Assembly: GCF_014694315.1 (NCBI RefSeq)
Contig: NZ_JAAOXD010000007.1
Location: 279,857-343,856, forward strand
Origin: Arthrobacter ipis
Lineage (GTDB): Bacteria; Actinomycetota; Actinomycetes; Actinomycetales; Micrococcaceae
DNA: 64,000 bases
Direction of reading: 5' to 3'
The notes beneath the pieces were generated by a model. The model saw only the letters and a program-made list of their open reading frames with translations. It was not told where the DNA came from and ran no database searches. Positions 17,088-23,621 of the stretch are shown one piece after another; the first letter of the stretch is position 1; every line of letters begins with the position of its first letter. The position numbers and the translations under genes are program-made.

Positions 17088-18026
17088 TTACTCCGTTACT
17101 TCTTCTGTGGTGTGGTGGAGGAGTGAAGCGGCCGCGGCAACGGCTCCGGCGACATCGCCGTCCTGCGGGTACAGCAGGGTCCGGCCGACGGTGAGTCCCT
17201 GCACGCCGGGCAGGGCGAGGGCCGCTCCCCAGGTGGCGAACACCTCATCCTGAGTGCCTGCCGGGTCCCCGCCCAGCAGCACGGTGGGCATGGTGGTGGC
17301 GGCCATGACGCGTTCCATCCCGGCAACGACCGGCAGCTTCATCCACGTGTAGGCGCTCGTGGACCCCAGGCCCTCAGCGATGGCGATGGACTTGATCACG
17401 GCGTCCGTGCTCAGGTCGTTCCGGACCCGGCCGTTCTCCCGGACAGACAGGAAGGGCTCCACCATGGCGATGAGCTTGCGCTCGGCGAGCGAATCAATGG
17501 CCCTCGCCGTGGCCTCGAGCAGCGCCACCGTGTCCGGGTCACCGAGGCAGATGCGGGTCAGCATCTTGCCGCCGTCCGCGCCCAGGGCCTCCAGCGCCGC
17601 GGCGGTGTGGCCGGTGAAACGGTCATCGAATTCGTTCACGAGGCCGGCGAGGCCGCCGCGATTCATCGAACCGAAGACGAGCTTGCCTTCAAGGGCGCCC
17701 AGCAGCAGCAGATCATCCATGATGTCCGGGGAAGCCAGGATGCCGTCCACTGCCGGGTTGGCCAGCGCGATCTGCAGCCGGTCCAAGAGCTGGCGGCGGT
17801 CCGCCATCGCCACCGGATCGTTGCCGACTGAGAGGGCGCCGCGTGCCGGGTGGTCCGCGGCCACAATGAAGTTCTGCCGGCCGTGCTTCAGGCCGGGGTG
17901 GCGGCGGCGGGCCTTGGCGGCCCGGGCCACGGCGTCCGGGTCTTCCAGGCGGATGGTGCTGAGGTGCTCGTAGCGGCGGGGGTTGTCATCCACCGCGAGG
18001 GTCGCGGTGCCAGGGTTGAGGCTCAC
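17088..18026 (-). CDS. DeoC/LacD-type class I aldolase, probable IolJ substitute
   Basis: A 312-residue protein resembling the DeoC/FbaB/LacD superfamily. Segments ASPDIMDDLLLLGAL, GSMNRGG, MVEPFLSV and AYTWMKLPVV are visible; the Lys in the last is a candidate Schiff-base residue. It lies between iolC and iolD, where a 6-phospho-5-dehydro-2-deoxygluconate aldolase is needed to give malonate semialdehyde and DHAP. No class II IolJ is present in this locus. GTG 18026 overlaps the iolC stop (GTGA). The role is inferred from pathway position; homologues are often named deoxyribose-phosphate aldolase. Confidence 0.78.
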   Translation of the reverse strand: MSLNPGTATLAVDDNPRRYEHLSTIRLEDPDAVARAAKARRRHPGLKHGRQNFIVAADHPARGALSVGNDPVAMADRRQLLDRLQIALANPAVDGILASPDIMDDLLLLGALEGKLVFGSMNRGGLAGLVNEFDDRFTGHTAAALEALGADGGKMLTRICLGDPDTVALLEATARAIDSLAERKLIAMVEPFLSVRENGRVRNDLSTDAVIKSIAIAEGLGSTSAYTWMKLPVVAGMERVMAATTMPTVLLGGDPAGTQDEVFATWGAALALPGVQGLTVGRTLLYPQDGDVAGAVAAAASLLHHTTEEVTE

Positions 18027-19072
18027 AGGGCCGCTCCTTCAGGGGTGAGTTGGCCGGGAACTGAGTCCTGGCCGGGAACAGCAGCGTCAGGAACAGCAGC
18101 ATCGGGAACAAGGCGTCCGCGCTCGGCGAGCAGCGAGGTGACCTCGGCCGGGGTGGGCATGGCATCCGCGCAGGACAGGCGGGAAGCGACAATGGCGCCG
18201 GCAGCGTTCGCGTAATCCAGGACCTGTGCCAGCGGCCAGCCGGAGAGCAGGCCGTGCACGAAGGCGCCGCCGAACGAGTCACCGGCACCCAGGCCGTTGA
18301 CGGTCTCCACCGGAACCGGGGCGGAGACCACGCGCTCGGTGCGGGTCTTGGCCATCACGCCTTCCGGGCCCAGCTTCACGACGGCGATTTCGACGCCGGC
18401 GTCCAGCAGGCGGTCGGCCTGCTCATCCGGGGTGCCCGGGCCTACGGCCACGGAACATTCCTGGTCGTTGCCGATCGCGACGGTGACGTGCGGCAGGATC
18501 CGGGCCACCTGCTCCCGGGCTTCCTCTTCAGTGGCCCAGAACATGGGGCGGTAGTCAAGGTCCAGGATGGTGTACTGGCCGTCCTTGAGGCCCGTGCGGG
18601 GCCGTGCTTCGTGGGCCGTGATGTGCGCTTCGCGGCTCGGCTCCTGGCAGAGGCCCGTCACGGTGGACCAGAAGATCTGCGCATCGCGGATGGCGTCCGT
18701 GTCGAGCTCGTTGGCCTTGATCTGCAGATCAGGTGCGGTGGGGAACCGGCCGTAGAAGTACAGCGGGAAATCGTGCGGCGGCTGTATGGCGCAGAACGTG
18801 GCGGGTGTCTGGAGCCCCTGGACCGGGCTGACGAACGAATCGTCAACGCCAAACTTTTCCAGTTCGCGGTGCAGGTAGGTACCGAAGGGGTCGTCGCCGG
18901 TGCGGGTGATGACCCCGGTCCGGCGGCCATGGCGGGCAGCGGCAACAGCAACGTTGGACGGGGAGCCGCCGAGGTACTTGCCGAAGGACGTCACATCCTC
19001 CAGCCCCACCCCGATGTCGTTCGGGTAGATATCAACGCTGATTCGCCCGATCGTGAGCAGTTCGTGGGTCAC
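18023..19072 (-). CDS. iolC: 5-dehydro-2-deoxygluconokinase IolC (PfkB family)
   Basis: A 349-residue PfkB/ribokinase-fold sugar kinase that phosphorylates 5-dehydro-2-deoxy-D-gluconate. Signature 1 is in KYLGGSPSNVAVAAARHG (about residues 32-50). The C-terminal ATP/anion-hole motif NGLGAGDSFGGAFVHGL contains the catalytic Asp. The protein ends in a Pro/Gly/Ala-rich tail with the repeated VPDAAVPDAAVPG. The start is GTG 19072. It is the first gene of the minus-strand iol operon, and the candidate operator/promoter region is about 115-145 bases upstream. Confidence 0.93.
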   Translation of the reverse strand: MTHELLTIGRISVDIYPNDIGVGLEDVTSFGKYLGGSPSNVAVAAARHGRRTGVITRTGDDPFGTYLHRELEKFGVDDSFVSPVQGLQTPATFCAIQPPHDFPLYFYGRFPTAPDLQIKANELDTDAIRDAQIFWSTVTGLCQEPSREAHITAHEARPRTGLKDGQYTILDLDYRPMFWATEEEAREQVARILPHVTVAIGNDQECSVAVGPGTPDEQADRLLDAGVEIAVVKLGPEGVMAKTRTERVVSAPVPVETVNGLGAGDSFGGAFVHGLLSGWPLAQVLDYANAAGAIVASRLSCADAMPTPAEVTSLLAERGRLVPDAAVPDAAVPGQDSVPGQLTPEGAAL

Positions 19073-19185
19073 GGTAATCGTGGACCTTTCTTTTGGATCT
19101 CAACCTCTAAGCAGCCGAACGGCCAAGGCTCCGGCGTTCCGCGGGCCCGTGAGCGGGACCACAAGAACTACTGTGCCCTAGAATT

Positions 19186-19215
19186 TATGTCCTGTCAAAG
19201 GTTTGTACTGACATA
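19186..19215. promoter_or_regulatory. Candidate inositol-regulator operator in front of the iolC operon
   Basis: TATGTC (19186-19191) and GACATA (19210-19215) form a perfect inverted repeat with an 18-base spacer. Internally TGTCCTGTCA and TGTACTGACA resemble the half-sites at 5092 and 19719. A TTGACA hexamer is present on the minus strand in the same interval, but no convincing matching -10 was found. The rest of the 222-base gap to the tautomerase gene shows nothing distinct. Confidence 0.6.
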
Positions 19216-19294
19216 CTTACAACAAGCAGAATTCGGCCCAAAAGCGGTGGCGCGGAGCTGCAGGGGTCAACTGGCGGGGCCATCAATTCCGCCT

Positions 19295-19699
19295 TTATTT
19301 CTTAGGTACGGCGAGCTCTCCGGTGACATACTGCGCGCGGCCAAATCCGAAGGACCAGTCCCCCGCCGTGTTCTCGACATAGCCAATGAATACGTCCTCC
19401 CCGGCGACCCCTAAAGCCCCCAGTTTGTCTGCCACTGCGGCAAACAGGTTCTGCTTCGCCTCCTGGCTACGGCCGCCCTGGGTGAAGATCTGGATCATAA
19501 TGACGTCGCGGGTGCGCTCGAAGCCGAGGCCCGCATCCTGCGCAACGATCTGTCCCGGGGCATGCTCCGTGACGATGTGGAAGTAGTCGCGTTCCGGGAT
19601 CCCGTATTCAGCCAGGATGGCGTCATGGATGCCCCGGCTGAGGCGGTCCAGTTCATCCCGGCTGCGCCCTGAGTGGACATCGATTCGTACGAGCGGCAT
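19295..19699 (-). CDS. Tautomerase family protein
   Basis: A 134-residue protein of the 4-oxalocrotonate tautomerase/MIF superfamily (YusQ/MSAD-like length). After Met removal the catalytic Pro would be residue 1 (MPLVRIDVHSGRS). A central segment, ERTRDVIMIQIFTQGGRS, is typical of the longer two-repeat members. ATG 19699 is supported by AAAGGAGAC, ending 5 bases upstream. The promoter overlaps a palindrome like those controlling the iol genes, so it is probably co-induced by inositol. No tautomerase is required in the textbook pathway, so its reaction is unknown. Confidence 0.85.
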   Translation of the reverse strand: MPLVRIDVHSGRSRDELDRLSRGIHDAILAEYGIPERDYFHIVTEHAPGQIVAQDAGLGFERTRDVIMIQIFTQGGRSQEAKQNLFAAVADKLGALGVAGEDVFIGYVENTAGDWSFGFGRAQYVTGELAVPKK

Positions 19700-19708
19700 A
19701 TTGTCTCC

Positions 19709-19755
19709 TTTGATAGTTTGTCCTGACATTCTATCAAATCCGATAGCTACTGCAA
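19709..19755 (-). promoter_or_regulatory. Promoter and near-perfect 30-base operator of the tautomerase gene
   Basis: On the minus strand, TTGCAG (19755-19750) and TAGAAT (19733-19728) are 16 bases apart. The -10 box lies inside a palindrome, 19709-19738, with outer arms TTTGATAG/CTATCAAA and inner TGTC/GACA, all centred on the same point. The inner TGTCCTGACA (19719-19728) fits the recalled IolR consensus KGWCHTRACA exactly. Confidence 0.7.
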
Positions 19756-19773
19756 GAGGTTGTCGCGGGCTGG

Positions 19774-19839
19774 CCCAAGTAGGTAGCAGCACAGGGCCTT
19801 CTCAGCGCTCAGAACGCCATCTGCTGCCACCTAGTTGGG
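19774..19839. repeat. Dispersed palindromic repeat, family 2, copy 2
   Basis: CCCAAGTAGGTAGCAG (19774-19789) and CTGCTGCCACCTAGTTGGG (19821-19839) form imperfect inverted arms around a TTCTCAGCGCTCAGAA centre. Flank and centre match the element at 150-213 at most positions, although the rest of the two loci is unrelated. Confidence 0.65.
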
Positions 19840-19851
19840 TCTTTAAACCGA

Positions 19852-19898
19852 CGACGGCGGCCGGTGACCTTCGAGGTACAGGTCACCGGCCGCCGTCG
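19852..19898. terminator. Strong hairpin, terminator of the SRPBCC gene
   Basis: Perfect 19-base arms (19852-19870 and 19880-19898) with a 9-base loop lie 25 bases beyond the stop of the 19923-20396 gene. There is no clear T-run, as is common for actinobacterial terminators. Confidence 0.7.
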
Positions 19899-19922
19899 GA
19901 CGATTCAGTTGTGGTGCGGCCC

Positions 19923-20396
19923 CTATTTTCCGAGCAGCTCCTCGAGCCGCTCGTAGCCGTCGGACACGCCGCTTTCCATGCCTGATTGGGCCATCCCGTC
20001 CCGGGCTTCCAGGCTGGGATAGACAGAGTGGGCCCGCAGCCGGCACCTGCCTTCGCCCAGGTCCTCGAAGCTCATGAATTCAATGCTGACGATGTCCGGG
20101 TAACCGCTGAACTCGAAGGTCTGGATGGCGAAGTCGTTTTCACGGACGGTATGGAAGATGCCGTTGAAGGCGTACGTCACCCCATCCGGGCCGGTGTGGC
20201 TGTACAGGTAGGTGCCCCCGGAACGGAAGTCGTAGTGGTCGATATCGATGTTGGTGCCGCGCGGGCCCAACCACTGGGCGATCAGCTCAGGCTCCTTGTG
20301 CGCGCGGAACACGTCCGCGACCGGAAAATCGAACTCCCGCTCAAAGTCGATGAACGGGACGCCATCGGGGATGTTGAGTTTCAGCGCATTGCTCAT
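19923..20396 (-). CDS. SRPBCC/AHSA1 family protein
   Basis: A 157-residue START-like protein of the activator-of-Hsp90-ATPase (AHSA1)/SRPBCC group. The strand pattern FIDFEREFDFPVADVFRAHKEPELIAQWLGP is near the N-terminus, and the segment with GGTYLYSHTGPDG follows. A long C-terminal helix includes GYERLEELLGK. Homologues are often paired with an ArsR regulator, but none is adjacent here. It has its own strong terminator-like hairpin. The ligand is unknown. Confidence 0.8.
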   Translation of the reverse strand: MSNALKLNIPDGVPFIDFEREFDFPVADVFRAHKEPELIAQWLGPRGTNIDIDHYDFRSGGTYLYSHTGPDGVTYAFNGIFHTVRENDFAIQTFEFSGYPDIVSIEFMSFEDLGEGRCRLRAHSVYPSLEARDGMAQSGMESGVSDGYERLEELLGK

Positions 20397-20494
20397 GATC
20401 GGTCCTTGTCACTGCTGCAGTGCTTCGAGACCGCCAACATAGACCTCACTGCGGCGCCGAAGCAAGGGTCAGTCCGCCCGCGCTTAAACAAAGA

Positions 20495-20555
20495 AACGCG
20501 GGGTCACTCCGCGCCCAATCCGGGGGGTGGATTGGGCTGGGAGTGACCCCGCGTT
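20495..20555 (-). terminator. Terminator of the sucCD operon
   Basis: AACGCGGGGTCACTCC (20495-20510) and its exact complement (20540-20555) are extended inward by a GCCCAATCC/GGATTGGGC stem. The hairpin begins 15 bases after the sucD stop. Confidence 0.8.
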
Positions 20556-20569
20556 GCTTGAAGTGGGCC

Positions 20570-21472
20570 TTAGAGCGTTGCGAAGACTTCGCGCAGCAGC
20601 TTGGCGGTCTCGGACGGCGTCTTGCCGACCTTCACGCCTGCAGCCTCGAGGGCTTCCTTCTTGGCCTGGGCGGTACCGGCGGAACCGGAGACGATGGCGC
20701 CCGCGTGGCCCATGGTCTTGCCTTCGGGCGCGGTGAAGCCGGCCACGTAGCCGACGACCGGCTTGGTGACGTTGGCCTTGATGAAGTCGGCCGCACGCTC
20801 TTCGGCGTCGCCACCGATTTCGCCGATCATCACGATGGCCTTGGTCTCCGGGTCAGCCTCGAACGCGGCCAGGGCGTCGATGTGGGTGGTGCCGATGACG
20901 GGGTCACCGCCGATGCCGATGGCCGTTGAGAAGCCGAGGTCGCGCAGTTCGTACATCATCTGGTAGGTCAGCGTGCCGGACTTGGAAACCAGGCCGATGG
21001 GGCCCTTGCCGGTGATGTTCGCCGGGGTGATGCCCACGAGGGCTTCGCCCGGGGTGATGATGCCGGGGCAGTTCGGTCCGATGATGCGGGTGACCTGGTT
21101 GCCGTCGGCGTCCACCTTGGATTGTGCCAGTGCCCAGAACTCGGCGGAGTCCTGAACCGGCACGCCTTCGGTGATGACGACGACCAGGCCGATGCCGGCC
21201 TCGATGGCTTCGACGACGGCGTTCTTGGTGAATGCCGGCGGAACGAAGACGATGGAGACGTCGGCGCCGGTCTCGGCGATGGCTTCCTTCACGGTGCCGA
21301 AAACGTTGATCTCGTTTTCGCCGTGCAGGACGGTGGTACCGGCCTTGCGGGCGTTGACGCCGCCAACGATGTTGGTGCCGGCCTTGAGCATGAGGGCGGT
21401 GTGCTTGGTGCCTTCGCCGCCCGTGATGCCCTGGACGATGACCTTGGAGTCCTTGTTCAGATAAATAGACAT
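20570..21472 (-). CDS. sucD: Succinate-CoA ligase subunit alpha SucD
   Basis: A 300-residue alpha subunit of succinyl-CoA synthetase (TCA cycle). The CoA-binding Rossmann part begins [15 protein letters not shown]. The [10 protein letters not shown] and KSGTLTYQM motifs follow, and [17 protein letters not shown] carries the His that is phosphorylated. The length is normal. It follows sucC after 30 bases on the minus strand and is followed by a strong terminator. The pair makes succinate and NTP from succinyl-CoA in the cytosol. Confidence 0.97.
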   Translation of the reverse strand: MSIYLNKDSKVIVQGITGGEGTKHTALMLKAGTNIVGGVNARKAGTTVLHGENEINVFGTVKEAIAETGADVSIVFVPPAFTKNAVVEAIEAGIGLVVVITEGVPVQDSAEFWALAQSKVDADGNQVTRIIGPNCPGIITPGEALVGITPANITGKGPIGLVSKSGTLTYQMMYELRDLGFSTAIGIGGDPVIGTTHIDALAAFEADPETKAIVMIGEIGGDAEERAADFIKANVTKPVVGYVAGFTAPEGKTMGHAGAIVSGSAGTAQAKKEALEAAGVKVGKTPSETAKLLREVFATL

Positions 21473-21502
21473 GTTTTCTTTCCTAGATCTCGACAGGCTC
21501 GA

Positions 21503-22669
21503 TCAGCGGGCGTTGGCGAGCTCGGCAGCCTTGTCGGCGCCCTCGTCCATGGTGGCGGCGAGGGTAACCAGCGGGTGGTTGGCCTCTTCGAGGATGCGGC
21601 GGCCTTCTTCGACGTTGTTGCCGTCGAGGCGGACGACCAGCGGCTTGTTGGCGGAGTGGCCCAGCTCGGCCAGTGCGCCAACGATGCCCTTGGCGACAGC
21701 GTCACAGGCGGTGATGCCACCGAAGACGTTGACGAATACGGACTTGACCTGCTCGTCGCCCAGGATGACGTCGAGGCCTGCGGCCATGACCTCGGCGGAG
21801 GCTCCGCCGCCGATGTCCAGGAAGTTGGCGGGCTTGACGTTGCCGTGGTTCTCCCCGGCGTACGCGACGACGTCCAGGGTGGACATGACGAGGCCTGCAC
21901 CGTTACCGATGATGCCGACTTCGCCGTCCAGCTTGACGTAGTTCAGGTCCTGCGCCTTGGCCTTGGCCTCGAGCGGATCGGCGGATTCCTTGTCCTCAAG
22001 CTGGGCGTGCTTGGGGTGGCGGAATTCGGCGTTCTCGTCCAGCGTGACCTTGCCGTCGAGGGCAACAATCTCGCCCGCGCCGGTCTTGACCAGTGGGTTG
22101 ACCTCCACGAGGGTGGCGTCTTCCTTCTTGAAAACGTCCCAGAGCTTCAGAATGACGCCGGCGACTTTGCCGCGCAGTTCTTCAGCGAAGCCGGCGGCAG
22201 CGACGATTTCGTCGGCCTTGGCCTGGTCGATGCCCACGGCGGGATCGATGGCTACCTTGGCCAGGGCCTCGGGCCGCTCAACGGCGAGCTGCTCGATCTC
22301 CATGCCGCCTTCAACCGAGCACATGGCCAGGTAGTTGCGGTTGGCCCGGTCCAGCAGGACGGAGAAGTAGTATTCCTCGGCGATGTCCGCACCCTGGGCG
22401 ATCATCACCTTGTTGACGGTGTGGCCCTTGATGTCCATGCCCAGAATGTTGGTGGAGTGCTCAAGTGCCTCGTCGGCGGACTTGGCAACCTTGACGCCGC
22501 CAGCCTTGCCGCGGCCACCAACCTTAACCTGTGCCTTGACGACAGTTACGCCGCCGATCTTCTCGGCAGCTGCCTTTGCTTCTTCAGGAGTGTGCGCCAC
22601 GATGCCGGCGAGCACGGGTACACCGTGCGCTTCGAACATATCGCGCGCCTGATATTCAAACAGGTCCAC
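21503..22669 (-). CDS. sucC: ADP-forming succinate-CoA ligase subunit beta SucC
   Basis: A 388-residue beta subunit with an N-terminal ATP-grasp domain ([19 protein letters not shown], then [17 protein letters not shown]) and a C-terminal ligase domain with [11 protein letters not shown] and [10 protein letters not shown]. The length is typical (386-390). The start is GTG 22669. The 224-base upstream region, back to the lipoprotein gene's terminator, should contain the sucCD promoter. A TAGAAT hexamer is present on the minus strand at 22870-22865, but no convincing -35 pairs with it. Confidence 0.97.
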   Translation of the reverse strand: MDLFEYQARDMFEAHGVPVLAGIVAHTPEEAKAAAEKIGGVTVVKAQVKVGGRGKAGGVKVAKSADEALEHSTNILGMDIKGHTVNKVMIAQGADIAEEYYFSVLLDRANRNYLAMCSVEGGMEIEQLAVERPEALAKVAIDPAVGIDQAKADEIVAAAGFAEELRGKVAGVILKLWDVFKKEDATLVEVNPLVKTGAGEIVALDGKVTLDENAEFRHPKHAQLEDKESADPLEAKAKAQDLNYVKLDGEVGIIGNGAGLVMSTLDVVAYAGENHGNVKPANFLDIGGGASAEVMAAGLDVILGDEQVKSVFVNVFGGITACDAVAKGIVGALAELGHSANKPLVVRLDGNNVEEGRRILEEANHPLVTLAATMDEGADKAAELANAR

Positions 22670-22880
22670 GGTTTAGTGTCCTTCTACGTCGAAGTAGTTT
22701 CTGTACAGCCGGACTGCACCCAAGGTGCGGACCGGGCTGCGGAATTAGCGCGCCCTGCGGCAGGTCCGGAAACGAGCCACGCGGCGCAATGATCCTTTTT
22801 TGAACTCTAGTCCTTTGGAGGCACCGGCTCGTTCCAGACTACCTGTTCTGTGAGTAAGGACACTATTCTATGGACCGTAG

Positions 22881-22906
22881 AAAAACCCCGTGATTACGCG
22901 GTTTTT
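22881..22906 (-). terminator. Terminator overlapping the 3' end of the lipoprotein gene
   Basis: On the minus strand AAAAACCGCGT and ACGGGGTTTTT form an 11-base stem with one mismatch, followed by T residues. The loop holds the TAA stop codon (22896-22894). The left arm is therefore coding sequence (…PKTA), so the terminator is built into the end of the gene. Confidence 0.75.
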
Positions 22907-23619
22907 GGGGCCGGGGCGGGCGCCGTCTGGACGTTCTTACCCTCTGCGGAGATGAGTTCGTAATGATCCCGGCTGATAAAGAAACCGACGCCGCCAGAAA
23001 CGTTTCCGCAGGCCACCCCCGACCGGTAGGCGGAGCACCGCAAACCATTCCGTTCAAGGTTGCCGCCGTCGGGCAGGACGCGAAGCTTGGAGACGGGTCC
23101 GTCGGCCGTGCCCTTGGGCCCGTACTCGGCCTCCATCTGCGTGACCCCGGCCCGGCATTCGCCGTACCGGGCCCGGCTGGGCGTCAGGAGCGCCGCGCCG
23201 CCCAGATAGCCGAGTCCCGTACCTGCGCAGTCGTCCCCGACGTCCGGTGCTGCCGGCGCGGGGTACGCCGCGAGCTCGCAGTGTGCCACAGGCACGGTTG
23301 CCAGTTTTTGATTGTCGGGATCGCTGAAGTTGTTGGTTTCGTACGGCAGGTTCAGGTGTGGCCCGCGGGCTGCTGTCAGGGCGCACACCACATTCCTGTC
23401 CGCAGTGACGAACGCCAGTGCGTCCTCCCCTGCCGCAAACTCCGCGGGATCACTGAGCGGAGCCTGTTTCAGCTGTTCGAGGACCGGCAGCGGTGGCGGC
23501 GGCGTGTACTCCGGATCCGCGACGGTTACGGAACAGCCCGCCAGTGTCATTGCGAACAGTGCCACCCAGAACACTGGCGCCAGCCCTGCAGCCACGCCAT
23601 CCGTGCGCCGCACCGGCAC
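22894..23619 (-). CDS. Putative secreted lipoprotein
   Basis: About 241 residues. A signal peptide with two Arg residues and a hydrophobic stretch (PVFWVALFAM) ends in the lipobox LAGC, with Cys at about residue 29. The mature part has six further Cys residues, possibly forming disulfides (VVCAL, AHCEL, DDCAG, GECRA, LRCSA, VACGN), and a Pro-rich start and end. The start is set at GTG 23619, just after the pcrA stop; nearby GTG codons are alternatives. No known domain is recognised. It is presumably anchored to the outer face of the cell membrane. The stop codon lies inside its own terminator hairpin. Confidence 0.65.
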   Translation of the reverse strand: MPVRRTDGVAAGLAPVFWVALFAMTLAGCSVTVADPEYTPPPPLPVLEQLKQAPLSDPAEFAAGEDALAFVTADRNVVCALTAARGPHLNLPYETNNFSDPDNQKLATVPVAHCELAAYPAPAAPDVGDDCAGTGLGYLGGAALLTPSRARYGECRAGVTQMEAEYGPKGTADGPVSKLRVLPDGGNLERNGLRCSAYRSGVACGNVSGGVGFFISRDHYELISAEGKNVQTAPAPAPKTA

Positions 23620-23621
23620 GC

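Noticed and set aside
15537..17126. A 529-codon plus-strand frame antisense to iolD
   Set aside because: It has shadow composition (Val/Gly/Asp/His-rich), no domain, and fully overlaps a well-identified gene.
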